Source of the DNA: Pseudarthrobacter sp. IC2-21
GTDB lineage: Bacteria > Actinomycetota > Actinomycetes > Actinomycetales > Micrococcaceae
Length of the DNA stretch: 64,000 nucleotides
Reading direction: 5' to 3'
Assembly: GCF_034048115.1 (NCBI RefSeq)
Contig: NZ_CP139145.1
Coordinates: forward strand, 1,240,001-1,304,000
Part shown: piece after piece, positions 23,978 through 32,308 of the stretch
Numbering within the stretch: position 1 is the stretch's first letter
How the letters are laid out: each line of letters starts with the position of its first letter
Made by a program: the position numbers and the translations under genes
Notes under the pieces: model-generated
Database searches by the model: none
Seen by the model: only the letters and a program-made list of their open reading frames with translations
Told to the model about the DNA's origin: nothing

Positions 23978-25411
23978 ATGGAAAGCACGACGGCGGACGA
24001 GGTGTTGGAACCCATCACGGCCTCCGCCGTGCCCGCCACAGCCCGTCCCGGTCAAGGTGCGGCCGGCGGTGACGGGATCCCCAACGAGGTACTTTTCCGG
24101 TCAGATCCTTTGCGCCGGCGGAAGAATCTTTGCCTGGAACGGTTGGCCGGGATTGCACGGCTCGAAGCCCGGCCCGCGGCGGAAAAGGTTCAGATCGTCG
24201 CGGAATTAGTCGAAGTCTCCATGGCATTGGAGCCACCGGCCCGGTCGCCGCAGGAAGCCACCGCGCAGGAAATGGCGTTGGTCGCGGAGCTCGCGTGCGC
24301 CCTGACGGTCGGCGAACGGACCGCCTCCACCCTGCTGACTGAGTCCCACGCCCTGACCACAGACTTACCGTTGACCCTCTCCACCCTGCAGGCCGGTGAA
24401 ATTTCGTGGCAGCACGCCCGGGTCATGGGGGACGAGACCACCAACTTGGACCCCTCCGCTGCGCAGGCTCTGGAAGCGCACTTCCTGGACCCTGAAGCAC
24501 CCAACCCGGCCCGTGGCCCTGCCGGGGAACTCGTCCCCTCCCGCTTCCGGCACAAGGCCCGGATCTGGCGGGAACGCCACCACCCGGACAGCATCGAAAA
24601 ACGCCACACCCGCTCCGTCGCGGACCGGCGCCTGGAATACCGCCCGGACCGGGACGGCATGGCCTGGCTCTCGGCCTATTTGCCGGCCCCCACGGCGTCG
24701 GGGATCTGGGAGCAGAGCACGAGGGCGGCCCGGGCCATGCAGGGCCCCGACGAGCCCCGCACACTGACCCAGCTACGCGCCGACACGGTCGCCACCTGGC
24801 TGCTTGGCGACGCTGAGAATCCCAGCGGGGTGCCCTCACCGCGGGCGCACGTGCTGATCACGGTCCCGGTCATGGCTTTACTGGGTGCCACCGAGGAGTC
24901 GGCGATGCTGGACGGGTACGGTCCGATCCCGCCCTCCATGGCACGGAAACTGATTGCCGACGGCGCCGAGTCCTTCCACCGCGTCCTCATCGACCCCCCG
25001 GACGGGGCCCCGTTGGAGATCGGGCGGACCAGCTGCCGGGTTACCAAAGCCCAACGCCAGTGGCTGCGCCTGCGGGACGGCAAGTGCCCGTTTCCCGGCT
25101 GTCACAACCAGTCCCTGGACAACGAAGCGGACCACGTTCTGGCCTGGGCCGAAGGGGGGTCCACGGGGATCTCAAATCTCGGCCAGCCCTGCCACCGACA
25201 CCACAGGCTCCGCCACACCAGCGGCTGGACACCTACCGGGGCAACGAAGGACGAAGCACCCGGTTGTATCTCACCCTCCGGCAGGCGCTACCAAAGCGAA
25301 CACCCCGACTGGGAACCACCCACCTGGCCGGATTGGGCAGACTGGGCAGCAGAATCGGGCGGAGACGTTCAGCACCGCAGTGCAGGCACCCTGCCTGTCG
25401 CTGATCCTTGA
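23978..25411 (+). CDS. DUF222 domain-containing HNH endonuclease signature protein
   Basis: 477 residues. The N-terminal DUF222 region (about 80-330) contains 'ALTVGERTASTLLTES' and 'LQAGEISWQHARVMGDET'. The C-terminal HNH zinc-finger nuclease has 'DGKCPFPGCHNQSLDNEADH' followed by 'NLGQPCHRHHRLRH'. These proteins occur in many copies in actinobacteria (the 13E12 repeat family of mycobacteria) and are suspected of selfish or mobile behaviour; no biochemical role is established. The start at 23978 follows GATGGGGGT; GTG 23945 would add 11 residues. It is flanked downstream by tandem repeats and a strong palindrome. Confidence 0.88.
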   Translation: MESTTADEVLEPITASAVPATARPGQGAAGGDGIPNEVLFRSDPLRRRKNLCLERLAGIARLEARPAAEKVQIVAELVEVSMALEPPARSPQEATAQEMALVAELACALTVGERTASTLLTESHALTTDLPLTLSTLQAGEISWQHARVMGDETTNLDPSAAQALEAHFLDPEAPNPARGPAGELVPSRFRHKARIWRERHHPDSIEKRHTRSVADRRLEYRPDRDGMAWLSAYLPAPTASGIWEQSTRAARAMQGPDEPRTLTQLRADTVATWLLGDAENPSGVPSPRAHVLITVPVMALLGATEESAMLDGYGPIPPSMARKLIADGAESFHRVLIDPPDGAPLEIGRTSCRVTKAQRQWLRLRDGKCPFPGCHNQSLDNEADHVLAWAEGGSTGISNLGQPCHRHHRLRHTSGWTPTGATKDEAPGCISPSGRRYQSEHPDWEPPTWPDWADWAAESGGDVQHRSAGTLPVADP

Positions 25412-25440
25412 CCGGGTACCACCCTGCCATTCGCAGACCG

Positions 25441-25529
25441 CCTCCACCATGTACCGGTCAGGCCGTGCCTCCTCCACCGTGCAGCCGTTCAGGCCGCGGC
25501 GCCTCCACCGTGCAGCCGTTCAGGCCGCG
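25441..25529. repeat. Three tandem ~30-nt repeats downstream of the DUF222-HNH gene
   Basis: Exact 28-nt copies at 25471-25498 and 25502-25529 (period 31) begin CCTCCACCGTGCAGCCG; a degenerate copy lies at 25441-25467. They sit between the HNH stop and the hairpin at 25591. Confidence 0.85.
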
Positions 25530-25590
25530 CTGTGCGGCAGGGACCGGGTGGGCGGCGGTGGCGGTCGCGCGGGTTGCGGCCTTAACCACC

Positions 25591-25629
25591 GGCGGCCGCC
25601 CACCTTCCCCGGGAAGGTGAACGGCCGCC
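25591..25629. terminator. Strong hairpin between DUF222-HNH and fumC
   Basis: Inner palindrome CACCTTCC-CCG-GGAAGGTG (25601-25619) within outer arms GGCGGCCG (25591-25598) and CGGCCGCC (25622-25629). It separates convergent genes; no T-run. Confidence 0.65.
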
Positions 25630-25675
25630 GTCGCCCGAAATCGGGACTCCGCTAGCGGGGAAAAGCGGTGCGAAC

Positions 25676-27097
25676 CTATGCCTTGTGCGGCGGGCGCGTC
25701 ATGGACATAACGTCCAGGGCGGTATCCAGCTGCTCTTCGGTCAGTTCTCCGCGCTCCAGGAAGCCCATGGCTACAACGGTCTCGCGGATGGTGAGGCCTT
25801 CCGCCACTGCCTTCTTGGCAATCTTGGCGGCGTTTTCGTAGCCGATGTGCTTGTTCAGCGGCGTAACGATGGACGGTGAGGCCTCGGCCAGGAAGCGGGC
25901 CCGCTCCACGTTGGCGGTGATGCCATCGATCATCTTGTCGGCCATCACGCGGCTCGTGTTCGCGAGCAGGCGGACGGACTCGAGCAGGTTGGCGGCCATT
26001 ACCGGGATGCCCACGTTCAGTTCGAAGGCACCGTTGGTGCCGGACCAGGCGATGGCGGTGTCGTTGCCGATGACCTGCGCGCAGACCATGATGGACGCCT
26101 CGCAGATCACGGGGTTGACCTTGCCCGGCATGATCGAGGACCCCGGCTGCAGGTCCGGGATGGCGATTTCGCCGAGGCCGGTGTTGGGGCCAGATCCCAT
26201 CCAGCGCAGGTCATTGTTGATCTTCATGAAGGAGATCGCGATGTTGCGCAGCTGGCTGGAGGCTTCGATGAGGCCGTCACGGTTGGCCTGTGCTTCAAAG
26301 TGGTCGCGGGCTTCGGTCAGCGGCAGGCCGGTATCGGTGGCGAGGAGTTCGATCACGCGTTCCGGGAAGCCTGCGGGGGTGTTGATGCCGGTGCCCACGG
26401 CCGTGCCGCCGAGCGGAACTTCGGCGACGCGGGGGAGTGAGGCGTTGATGCGCTCGATGCCGTAGCGGACCTGGGCTGCGTAGCCGCCGAATTCCTGGCC
26501 GAGGGTCACCGGGGTGGCGTCCATCAGGTGGGTACGGCCGGACTTGACGACGTCCTTGAACTCAACTGCCTTGCGCTCCAGCGACTCTGCCAGGTAGCCG
26601 AGGGCCGGGATGAGGTCATTGATCAGGGCCGAAGTGGCGGCAACGTGGACGGACGTGGGGAAAACGTCGTTGGAGGACTGCGAGGCGTTGACGTGATCGT
26701 TCGGGTGAACAACCTTGTCGCTGCCGGCAGCCTTCAGGGCGCGTGTGGCGAGTTCGGCGATGACCTCGTTGGTGTTCATGTTCGAGGACGTGCCGGAGCC
26801 GGTCTGGAAAACGTCAATCGGGAAGTCGCCGTCGTACTTGCCCGCAGCTACCTCATCGGCGGCTTCGGCAATCGCCTTGGCCAGCTCGCCGTCGAGCACC
26901 CCAAGTTCGGCGTTGGCCTGCGCGGCCGCCTTCTTGACCCGGGCGAGCGCCTCGATGTGGGCGCGCTCCAAGGTCTTGCCTGAGATGGGGAAGTTCTCAA
27001 CTGCACGCTGCGTCTGTGCACGGTACAGGGCGTTCACGGGGACGCGGACTTCGCCCATCGTGTCGTGTTCAATGCGGAATTCTTCAGTGGAAGTCAT
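25676..27097 (-). CDS. fumC: Class II fumarate hydratase
   Basis: 473 residues of the fumarase/aspartase superfamily, catalysing fumarate to malate in the TCA cycle as a homotetramer. The superfamily signature is '[11 protein letters not shown]', whose flexible loop holds the catalytic Ser; also visible are '[14 protein letters not shown]' and '[17 protein letters not shown]'. The length is typical for FumC. The ATG is preceded by TAAGCT at -12 and no ribosome site. It lies beside carbonic anhydrase on the same strand and near glpX, matching Rv1098c. Confidence 0.96.
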   Translation of the reverse strand: MTSTEEFRIEHDTMGEVRVPVNALYRAQTQRAVENFPISGKTLERAHIEALARVKKAAAQANAELGVLDGELAKAIAEAADEVAAGKYDGDFPIDVFQTGSGTSSNMNTNEVIAELATRALKAAGSDKVVHPNDHVNASQSSNDVFPTSVHVAATSALINDLIPALGYLAESLERKAVEFKDVVKSGRTHLMDATPVTLGQEFGGYAAQVRYGIERINASLPRVAEVPLGGTAVGTGINTPAGFPERVIELLATDTGLPLTEARDHFEAQANRDGLIEASSQLRNIAISFMKINNDLRWMGSGPNTGLGEIAIPDLQPGSSIMPGKVNPVICEASIMVCAQVIGNDTAIAWSGTNGAFELNVGIPVMAANLLESVRLLANTSRVMADKMIDGITANVERARFLAEASPSIVTPLNKHIGYENAAKIAKKAVAEGLTIRETVVAMGFLERGELTEEQLDTALDVMSMTRPPHKA

Positions 27098-27103
27098 GGG
27101 GCT

Positions 27104-27109
27104 AGCTTA
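27104..27109 (-). promoter_or_regulatory. -10 element for a probable leaderless start (fumC)
   Basis: TAAGCT on the minus strand, 6 nt before the fumC ATG whose first base is 27097. Confidence 0.5.
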
Positions 27110-27174
27110 GGACGAGGTGCGCCCCGGGCTAAAACCGTGAACTGCATGCTACGGTCACTCGCCAGGGGCGTGGC

Positions 27175-27789
27175 CTAAAGCTCGCCGATGCCCGAAACCA
27201 ACTTCGCACGGCCTTCCGCGAGGCTGTACTTCAAGCCGATGACGGCGGCCTGCCCTTTGTCCACTGCGTCGGAGATCACACGGGAACTGTCCACGAGCCG
27301 CTGTGAGGTCTGCTTCGTGTGCTCCACCACCATCTCGTTGATGGCGTGCTGGTCGTTCCGCAGGGACGTCAGTACCGAGGGAGTGATCCGCTCCACCAAG
27401 TCGCGGATGAACCCGGTGGGCATCTGGCCTGTCTCCACGGCGTCCTTGGTGGCGCTGACCGCACCGCAGCTGTCGTGCCCGAGCACCACGATCAGGGGAA
27501 CCCCCAACACGCTGATGCTGTACTCCAAGGATCCCAGGACGGCGTCGTCAATCACCTGTCCCGCCGTTCGCACCACGAAGGCGTCGCCGAGGCCCAGATC
27601 GAAAATAATTTCCGCTGCAAGGCGCGAATCGGAGCAGCCGAAGATCACGGCAAACGGATGCTGGTTCTCCACCAGCGAGGACCGGCGCGATGCATCCTGG
27701 TTGGGATGCGAGGATTCACCGTTGACAAAACGTTCGTTGCCTTCGCGCAGCCGGCGCCAGGCGAGGGCGGGAGTCAGGTATGTAGTCAC
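27175..27789 (-). CDS. Beta-class carbonic anhydrase
   Basis: 204 residues. Zinc ligands Cys52, His105 and Cys108 are visible in 'GCSDSRLAAE' and 'VLGHDSCGA', with the catalytic Asp54-Arg56 dyad. It interconverts CO2 and bicarbonate in the cytoplasm, supplying carboxylases. The start is GTG 27789, 9 nt after the DUF4245 stop; a -10-like TAAAGT containing that stop codon lies 6 nt upstream, so it may have its own promoter rather than depend on DUF4245. The fumC start is 77 nt downstream. Confidence 0.94.
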   Translation of the reverse strand: MTTYLTPALAWRRLREGNERFVNGESSHPNQDASRRSSLVENQHPFAVIFGCSDSRLAAEIIFDLGLGDAFVVRTAGQVIDDAVLGSLEYSISVLGVPLIVVLGHDSCGAVSATKDAVETGQMPTGFIRDLVERITPSVLTSLRNDQHAINEMVVEHTKQTSQRLVDSSRVISDAVDKGQAAVIGLKYSLAEGRAKLVSGIGEL

Positions 27790-27795
27790 CGTGCT

Positions 27796-27801
27796 ACTTT
27801 A
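27796..27801 (-). promoter_or_regulatory. -10 element overlapping the DUF4245 stop codon (carbonic anhydrase)
   Basis: TAAAGT on the minus strand, 6 nt before GTG 27789; its first three bases are the TAA stop of DUF4245. Confidence 0.5.
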
Positions 27802-28479
27802 CGGCGCGGGGCTGGCCGACGGTGAAACTGTTGCGCCGGGATTGCTGTCCATGGACTTCACGACGGCGGCCGCCAGGACGGTGAACTCGTCCAGTTGTGC
27901 CGTCCCGGTGAGGATAACGGTGGTTCCGCGGTACTCCAGGATCATGCTCTTCTCGCCTTTGCCTGCATCCCGGAGTTCCCAGGAGTGGCCGCCGGCGTCG
28001 CGGGTGCCGGTAACCGGGGCGCTTTTGGTCTGCTGCAGCAGCCAGGTGGGGTTCGACTGACGGGTCTGGACCAGGCCTATGAAAGCTTCCTTCGGCGTGA
28101 TGTAGCCCACCTCCCAGGTGGGAACGCCGCTGCCGCTTCCCGATTCCCAGCGTGCATAATTCGGCCGGAACCCGCCCCCGGTATCCGGCGCCGCCGGTGT
28201 GAATCCCGCCACATCCGCAGCGTTCCGGGATACCGCGCTGACGTTGATGTCCGGCCGGAATCCGTCCGTTTTGGGAAGTGGATTCATCAGGATCACGGGC
28301 AGGAAGGCGCCGATGCTGACCACCAGGGCAACGATCATGCCGATCACGGACGCGTTGGCCCGCTTGGCGGCCGCGGCCGGGATGACGGGCTTCACCACAG
28401 GCTGGTCGGCCGGCGGGGTGCCCCCTGCGGCGCGTCCGGGCTCTGCGGGATCTGTCCCGGGGCTGGTCTTTTCCTGCAT
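27799..28479 (-). CDS. DUF4245 domain-containing membrane protein
   Basis: 226 residues from the ATG at 28479. A Pro/Ala-rich cytoplasmic N-terminus (about 1-40) is followed by one transmembrane span ('VIGMIVALVVSIGAFLPVIL') and an extracytoplasmic domain with 'YARWESGSGSGVPTWEVGYI' and 'GGHSWELRDAGKGEKSMILE'. The function is unknown; the family neighbours glpX in actinobacteria (Rv1100). The frame is open to 28536, but a promoter-like TATAGA lies at 28492-28497, which places transcription start just before the ATG at 28479. Confidence 0.85.
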   Translation of the reverse strand: MQEKTSPGTDPAEPGRAAGGTPPADQPVVKPVIPAAAAKRANASVIGMIVALVVSIGAFLPVILMNPLPKTDGFRPDINVSAVSRNAADVAGFTPAAPDTGGGFRPNYARWESGSGSGVPTWEVGYITPKEAFIGLVQTRQSNPTWLLQQTKSAPVTGTRDAGGHSWELRDAGKGEKSMILEYRGTTVILTGTAQLDEFTVLAAAVVKSMDSNPGATVSPSASPAP

Positions 28480-28491
28480 TTCACTCACCCC

Positions 28492-28518
28492 TCTATAGTC
28501 GCCCATGCAACGGCTCAA
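28492..28518 (-). promoter_or_regulatory. Candidate promoter of the DUF4245 gene
   Basis: On the minus strand TTGAGC (28518-28513), 15-nt spacer, TATAGA (28497-28492), followed 12 nt later by the ATG. Confidence 0.45.
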
Positions 28519-28681
28519 CTCACATTCGGGCCGCAATCAGCACTTATAGCCATGTTGCGTCCGGGCGTCATGCCACCACCCATCGGTGGCGCCGCGACTA
28601 TGATCAGTAGCAGAGGAATCACCGCGTCGGCTGAATCCGGCTGAGCGGGTCCAATGATCGCCACTCGAAGAAGAGGTTCAC

Positions 28682-29719
28682 GTGTCACCAGCGTCCATGA
28701 CCCAGAAGTACTCCACACTTTCCCCGTCGCTCGCCGTCGGCATCGACGAGCCGGACCGCAACCTCGCACTTGAGCTTGTACGCGTCACCGAAGCCGCAGC
28801 CATCGCCGGCGGCCACTGGGTTGGCTTCGGCGATAAGAACAAGGCTGACGGCGCCGCAGTCGACGCCATGCGCTCTTTCCTTCAGACAGTCCACTTCAAT
28901 GGCGTGGTGGTCATCGGTGAAGGGGAAAAAGACGAAGCCCCCATGCTGTTCAACGGCGAACGCGTTGGCGACGGCACTGGGCCCGAGTGTGACGTCGCAG
29001 TTGACCCGATCGACGGCACCCGGCTCACGGCCCTGGGCATCAACAATGCCCTTGCCGTCCTCGCGGTGGCCGAACGCGGTTCCATGTTCGACCCGTCAGC
29101 CGTGTTCTACATGGAGAAGCTCGTAACGGGCCCCGAGGCTGCCGACATGGTTGACCTGCGTCTGCCGGTGAAGCAGAACCTGCACCTCATCGCCAAGGCC
29201 AAGGGCGTGAAAGTTAACCAGCTCAACGTGATGATCCTGGACCGCGACCGTCACCGCCCCCTGGTGGAGGAGATCCGCGAAGCCGGTGCGCGCACCAAGT
29301 TCATCATGGACGGCGACGTCGCCGGCGCCATCGCCGCAGCCCGCTCCGGGACCGGCGTTGACGCCCTCATGGGCATCGGCGGCACCCCGGAAGGCATCGT
29401 TGCGGCCTGCGCCATCAAGTCCCTCGGCGGCGTCATCCAGGGCCGGCTGTGGCCCACCAGCGATGACGAAAAGCAGAAGGCCCTCGACGCCGGCCACGAC
29501 CTGGACCGCGTTCTGTCCACCAACGACCTCGTGTCGAGCGACAACTGCTACTTTGCGGCCACCGGCATCACCGACGGCGATCTCCTCAAGGGTGTCCGCT
29601 ACTCCAAGGACAAGGTCCTGACCCAGTCCATCGTGATGCGGTCCAAGTCCGGCACCATCCGCTTCGTCGAGGGTGAGCACCAGGCCAGCAAGTGGGAAGG
29701 CTACGCCCGCAAGAATTAG
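28682..29719 (+). CDS. glpX: Class II fructose-1,6-bisphosphatase
   Basis: 345 residues. This is the gluconeogenic phosphatase of the lithium-sensitive inositol-monophosphatase superfamily, and the major FBPase in actinobacteria. Metal-binding motifs '[12 protein letters not shown]' and '[14 protein letters not shown]' are intact, as is '[20 protein letters not shown]'. The GTG start follows AAGAAGAGGTTCAC. It is divergent from DUF4245 and followed by a hairpin. It matches Rv1099c. Confidence 0.95.
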   Translation: MSPASMTQKYSTLSPSLAVGIDEPDRNLALELVRVTEAAAIAGGHWVGFGDKNKADGAAVDAMRSFLQTVHFNGVVVIGEGEKDEAPMLFNGERVGDGTGPECDVAVDPIDGTRLTALGINNALAVLAVAERGSMFDPSAVFYMEKLVTGPEAADMVDLRLPVKQNLHLIAKAKGVKVNQLNVMILDRDRHRPLVEEIREAGARTKFIMDGDVAGAIAAARSGTGVDALMGIGGTPEGIVAACAIKSLGGVIQGRLWPTSDDEKQKALDAGHDLDRVLSTNDLVSSDNCYFAATGITDGDLLKGVRYSKDKVLTQSIVMRSKSGTIRFVEGEHQASKWEGYARKN

Positions 29720-29736
29720 GCGCGGCGCAGTTAAAG

Positions 29737-29767
29737 GAGCGCCCACCGCATCTGCGGTGGGGCGCTC
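29737..29767 (+). terminator. Hairpin after glpX
   Basis: GAGCGCCCACCGC (29737-29749) pairs with GCGGTGGGGCGCTC (29754-29767) with one bulge, followed by TTCTG. Poor T-run. Confidence 0.6.
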
Positions 29768-29844
29768 TTCTGCATGGCGTCTCGGTTCCTGGCCCGGCTT
29801 CCCGGCCCGGCCCGGCTGTGAAGGGCCGGTACGGGGCCTTGGTA

Positions 29845-29850
29845 TAGGGT
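29845..29850 (+). promoter_or_regulatory. -10 element for a probable leaderless start (FemX-like)
   Basis: TAGGGT (or overlapping TATAGG at 29843) lies 7 nt before ATG 29858; no ribosome site. Confidence 0.5.
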
Positions 29851-29857
29851 TGAATTC

Positions 29858-30973
29858 ATGAGTCTTGCCGTTGTGCCCTGTACTGACCGCGCCGTCTGGG
29901 ACGGACATGTTGACCGGCTCCAAGGGCATCCGCAGCAACTGTGGGGCTGGGGTGAGACCAAGGCCATGCACGGCTGGTCAGTGGACCGCGTCCTGGTGGC
30001 TGACGGTGAAAACGTTCTTGGTTGCGCCCAGTTGCTGATCCGCAGGCTGCCCTTGCCGTTCCGGGCCCTGGTCTACGTACCGCGCGGGCCAATGTGCACC
30101 GCCGAAAACGCTACGGCCGTCCTGGAACAGCTCGCCGCCTATGCTGCCTCCCGCCACCGGGGTGTCGCGCTGAGCATCGAGCCGGACTGGGACGCCGAGT
30201 CCCCCTACGAAGGCGCAGTTGCTGCCGCCGGCTTCAAGCCATCCGTTAACACCGTGCTGATCCCGCGCACCCTCATCCTTGACCTGGCCAAGACAGATGA
30301 TGAGCTGATGGCTGACATGTCCAAGTCCACCCGCGCCAACATCCGCAAGGCGATGCGCAGCGAGGTGGAATTCCGGAAGGTGCAGAGCGCCGCGGAGCTC
30401 GAGCAGGTCCTGGGCATTTATCATGAAACCGCCGCCCGTGCCGGCTTCGGAATCCACGAGGACCAGTACTACCGGGACATCTTCACCAACCTCGGCGAGG
30501 GCTCACCCATCATCGGGGCGTTCGACGGCGGCCGGCTGCTGGCCTTCGTCTGGCTCTCCCGCAGCGGCGCGACAGCATTTGAGCTCTACGGGGGCGTCTC
30601 GGCCGATGGCCAGAAGCAGCGCGTGAACTACGGCGTCAAGTGGGCCGCCCTGCAGGCCATGCGCGCGGACGGCTGCGGGCGCTACGACTTCAACGGCCTC
30701 CTCAACGATGGAATCTCCGACTTCAAGAAGCAGTTCGCCAAGCACGAGAACATGCTGATGGGGACGTGGGAGCGCCCGCTGTCACCGCTTTACCCCGTAT
30801 ATGCCAAGGCCATGCCTGCCGCCCGCAAGGGGCTGCAGGCGGCACGCAAGGCCCTGCCGGCAGCCCGCCGCGGCCTGCAGAACGCCGTGCCCGCCGCACG
30901 CAGGGCCCTCCCCGCTGCGCGCCAGGCGTTGCCGGCCGCCCGTCAGGCCCTGGCAAAAGTTACCCGGCGTTAG
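29858..30973 (+). CDS. FemX/FemAB-type peptidoglycan-bridge aminoacyltransferase with repetitive cationic tail
   Basis: 371 residues. The body (1-310) is a double GNAT fold: 'WDGHVDRLQGHPQQLWGWGE', 'MADMSKSTRANIRKAMRSE', 'YGGVSADGQKQRVNYGVKWA', 'YDFNGLLNDGISDFKKQF', all characteristic of FemX/FemAB enzymes, which add amino acids from aminoacyl-tRNA to lipid II. Residues 316-371 are seven-residue repeats of the form LPAARxA/G, Ala/Arg-rich, predicted to form one long positively charged helix that could bind membrane, lipid II or tRNA. The specific amino acid added is unknown. It is convergent with manA at 9-nt spacing. Confidence 0.87.
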   Translation: MSLAVVPCTDRAVWDGHVDRLQGHPQQLWGWGETKAMHGWSVDRVLVADGENVLGCAQLLIRRLPLPFRALVYVPRGPMCTAENATAVLEQLAAYAASRHRGVALSIEPDWDAESPYEGAVAAAGFKPSVNTVLIPRTLILDLAKTDDELMADMSKSTRANIRKAMRSEVEFRKVQSAAELEQVLGIYHETAARAGFGIHEDQYYRDIFTNLGEGSPIIGAFDGGRLLAFVWLSRSGATAFELYGGVSADGQKQRVNYGVKWAALQAMRADGCGRYDFNGLLNDGISDFKKQFAKHENMLMGTWERPLSPLYPVYAKAMPAARKGLQAARKALPAARRGLQNAVPAARRALPAARQALPAARQALAKVTRR

Positions 30974-30982
30974 GAGCTGGCG

Positions 30983-32242
30983 TTAGGAACCGGCGCCAGG
31001 AGCGCCGGTGGTGACGGCAAACGCGACGGCCTTCTCCGCCGCTGAGGCCACGGCGTGGACATTCACCGGGGCCTCAGAGGCGGCCAGGAATGCACTGCCG
31101 CCGCGGGCCAGCTGCAGGTCGCCCTTGGGGGAGTCCAGGTACACCACACCTTCCACCACCATGATGACCACGGCGCCTGACTGTGCGAGCGGAACCGGCG
31201 CTGCGCCCGGGGCCAGTTCAATCCTCTGAAGCTGGAACTCCCGGAACGGCGGCCGGTACAGTTCCTGGCCCAAACCGGAAATTTCCGGATGCAGCCTCGG
31301 AACTTCCACGGAAGTGAAGTCGACGGTGCGCAGGAGTTCGGGCACGTCGACGAATTTGGGTGTCAGCCCGCCCCGGAGGACGTTATCGGAGGAGGCCATG
31401 ACTTCCACACCCAAGCCGGACAGATAGGCGTGGATTTTGCCCTCGGGCAGGTATACAGCCTCGCCGGGTGCCAGCGAAATGCGGTTGAGCAGCAGCGAGA
31501 TCAGGACGCCGGGATCACCCGGGTACTGCGCGTGCAGGCTCACCACCGTGGACAGCTCCGTTTCGTACGGTGCCAGCGAAGCGCCCGAGCTCAGGGCAGC
31601 AGCCACAGTGGCCGTAGCCCCGGCAACCTCTTCGCCGCCGTTGATCAGCCGTTCCAGCGCGCTCCTCAGGCCCACGCGTTCGTCGGCTGAATCAAGGTCG
31701 TTCATCAGCTCGGTCAGCAGGGGCGGCACCTTGGATGCGACCAGGTCGAAACAGGCTTCGATATGGGCCAGGATCTTCCGGGTGGCGGCAGGAGCCCGGA
31801 ATCCGCAGAGTGATTCAAAGGGAGTCAGCGCGAAGATCATTTCCGGCTTGTGGTTGTCATCCCGGTAATTCCGGTGGGCCGCGTCAGGGGCGATGCCCTC
31901 AGCATTTTCCCGGGCAAAACCGGCCCTGGCCTGCTCGAGGCTGGGGTGAACCTGAAGTGACAAAGGCTCGTTGGCCGCCAGGATCTTTGTCAGAAACGGT
32001 AGACGCGGCCCGAACTCCGCCACCGACTCGCTGCCGAGGAAGTGCTCGGGATCGGAGGCGATCAACGCATCCAGGGGTGTTTCGGAGCCGTCAGCGCGGC
32101 GGGCCATTGAAGGGGCCCCCGGATGCGCGCCGATCCACAGTTCCGCTTCCGGACCGCCGGACGCCGGACGCCCCAAAAGCTCCGCGATGGCCGTCCTGGA
32201 TCCCCAGGCATAGTCGCGGAGGGCGTTTTCAAGTTCGTACAC
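30983..32242 (-). CDS. manA: Mannose-6-phosphate isomerase, class I
   Basis: 419-residue cupin isomerase linking fructose-6-P to mannose-6-P for mannosylation precursors. Zinc-site segments are 'LSLQVHPSLEQARAGF' and 'NHKPEMIFAL', with 'AVYLPEGKIHAYLSGLGVEVM' and the later 'RGGLTPKFVD'. The start is GTG (MYELENALRDYAWGS). The mannose-P it makes would feed PMT and other mannosyltransferases in the window. In mycobacteria manA sits beside manB and whiB2; here it is separated from whiB by LCP, pur and gtrA genes. Confidence 0.94.
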   Translation of the reverse strand: MYELENALRDYAWGSRTAIAELLGRPASGGPEAELWIGAHPGAPSMARRADGSETPLDALIASDPEHFLGSESVAEFGPRLPFLTKILAANEPLSLQVHPSLEQARAGFARENAEGIAPDAAHRNYRDDNHKPEMIFALTPFESLCGFRAPAATRKILAHIEACFDLVASKVPPLLTELMNDLDSADERVGLRSALERLINGGEEVAGATATVAAALSSGASLAPYETELSTVVSLHAQYPGDPGVLISLLLNRISLAPGEAVYLPEGKIHAYLSGLGVEVMASSDNVLRGGLTPKFVDVPELLRTVDFTSVEVPRLHPEISGLGQELYRPPFREFQLQRIELAPGAAPVPLAQSGAVVIMVVEGVVYLDSPKGDLQLARGGSAFLAASEAPVNVHAVASAAEKAVAFAVTTGAPGAGS

Positions 32243-32308
32243 AGCCGGTCCATTCCTTAGTATTCAGCTCTTCAGTGATGTCTGTGTGAGGTGCGGGAGG
32301 CAGCGCTC

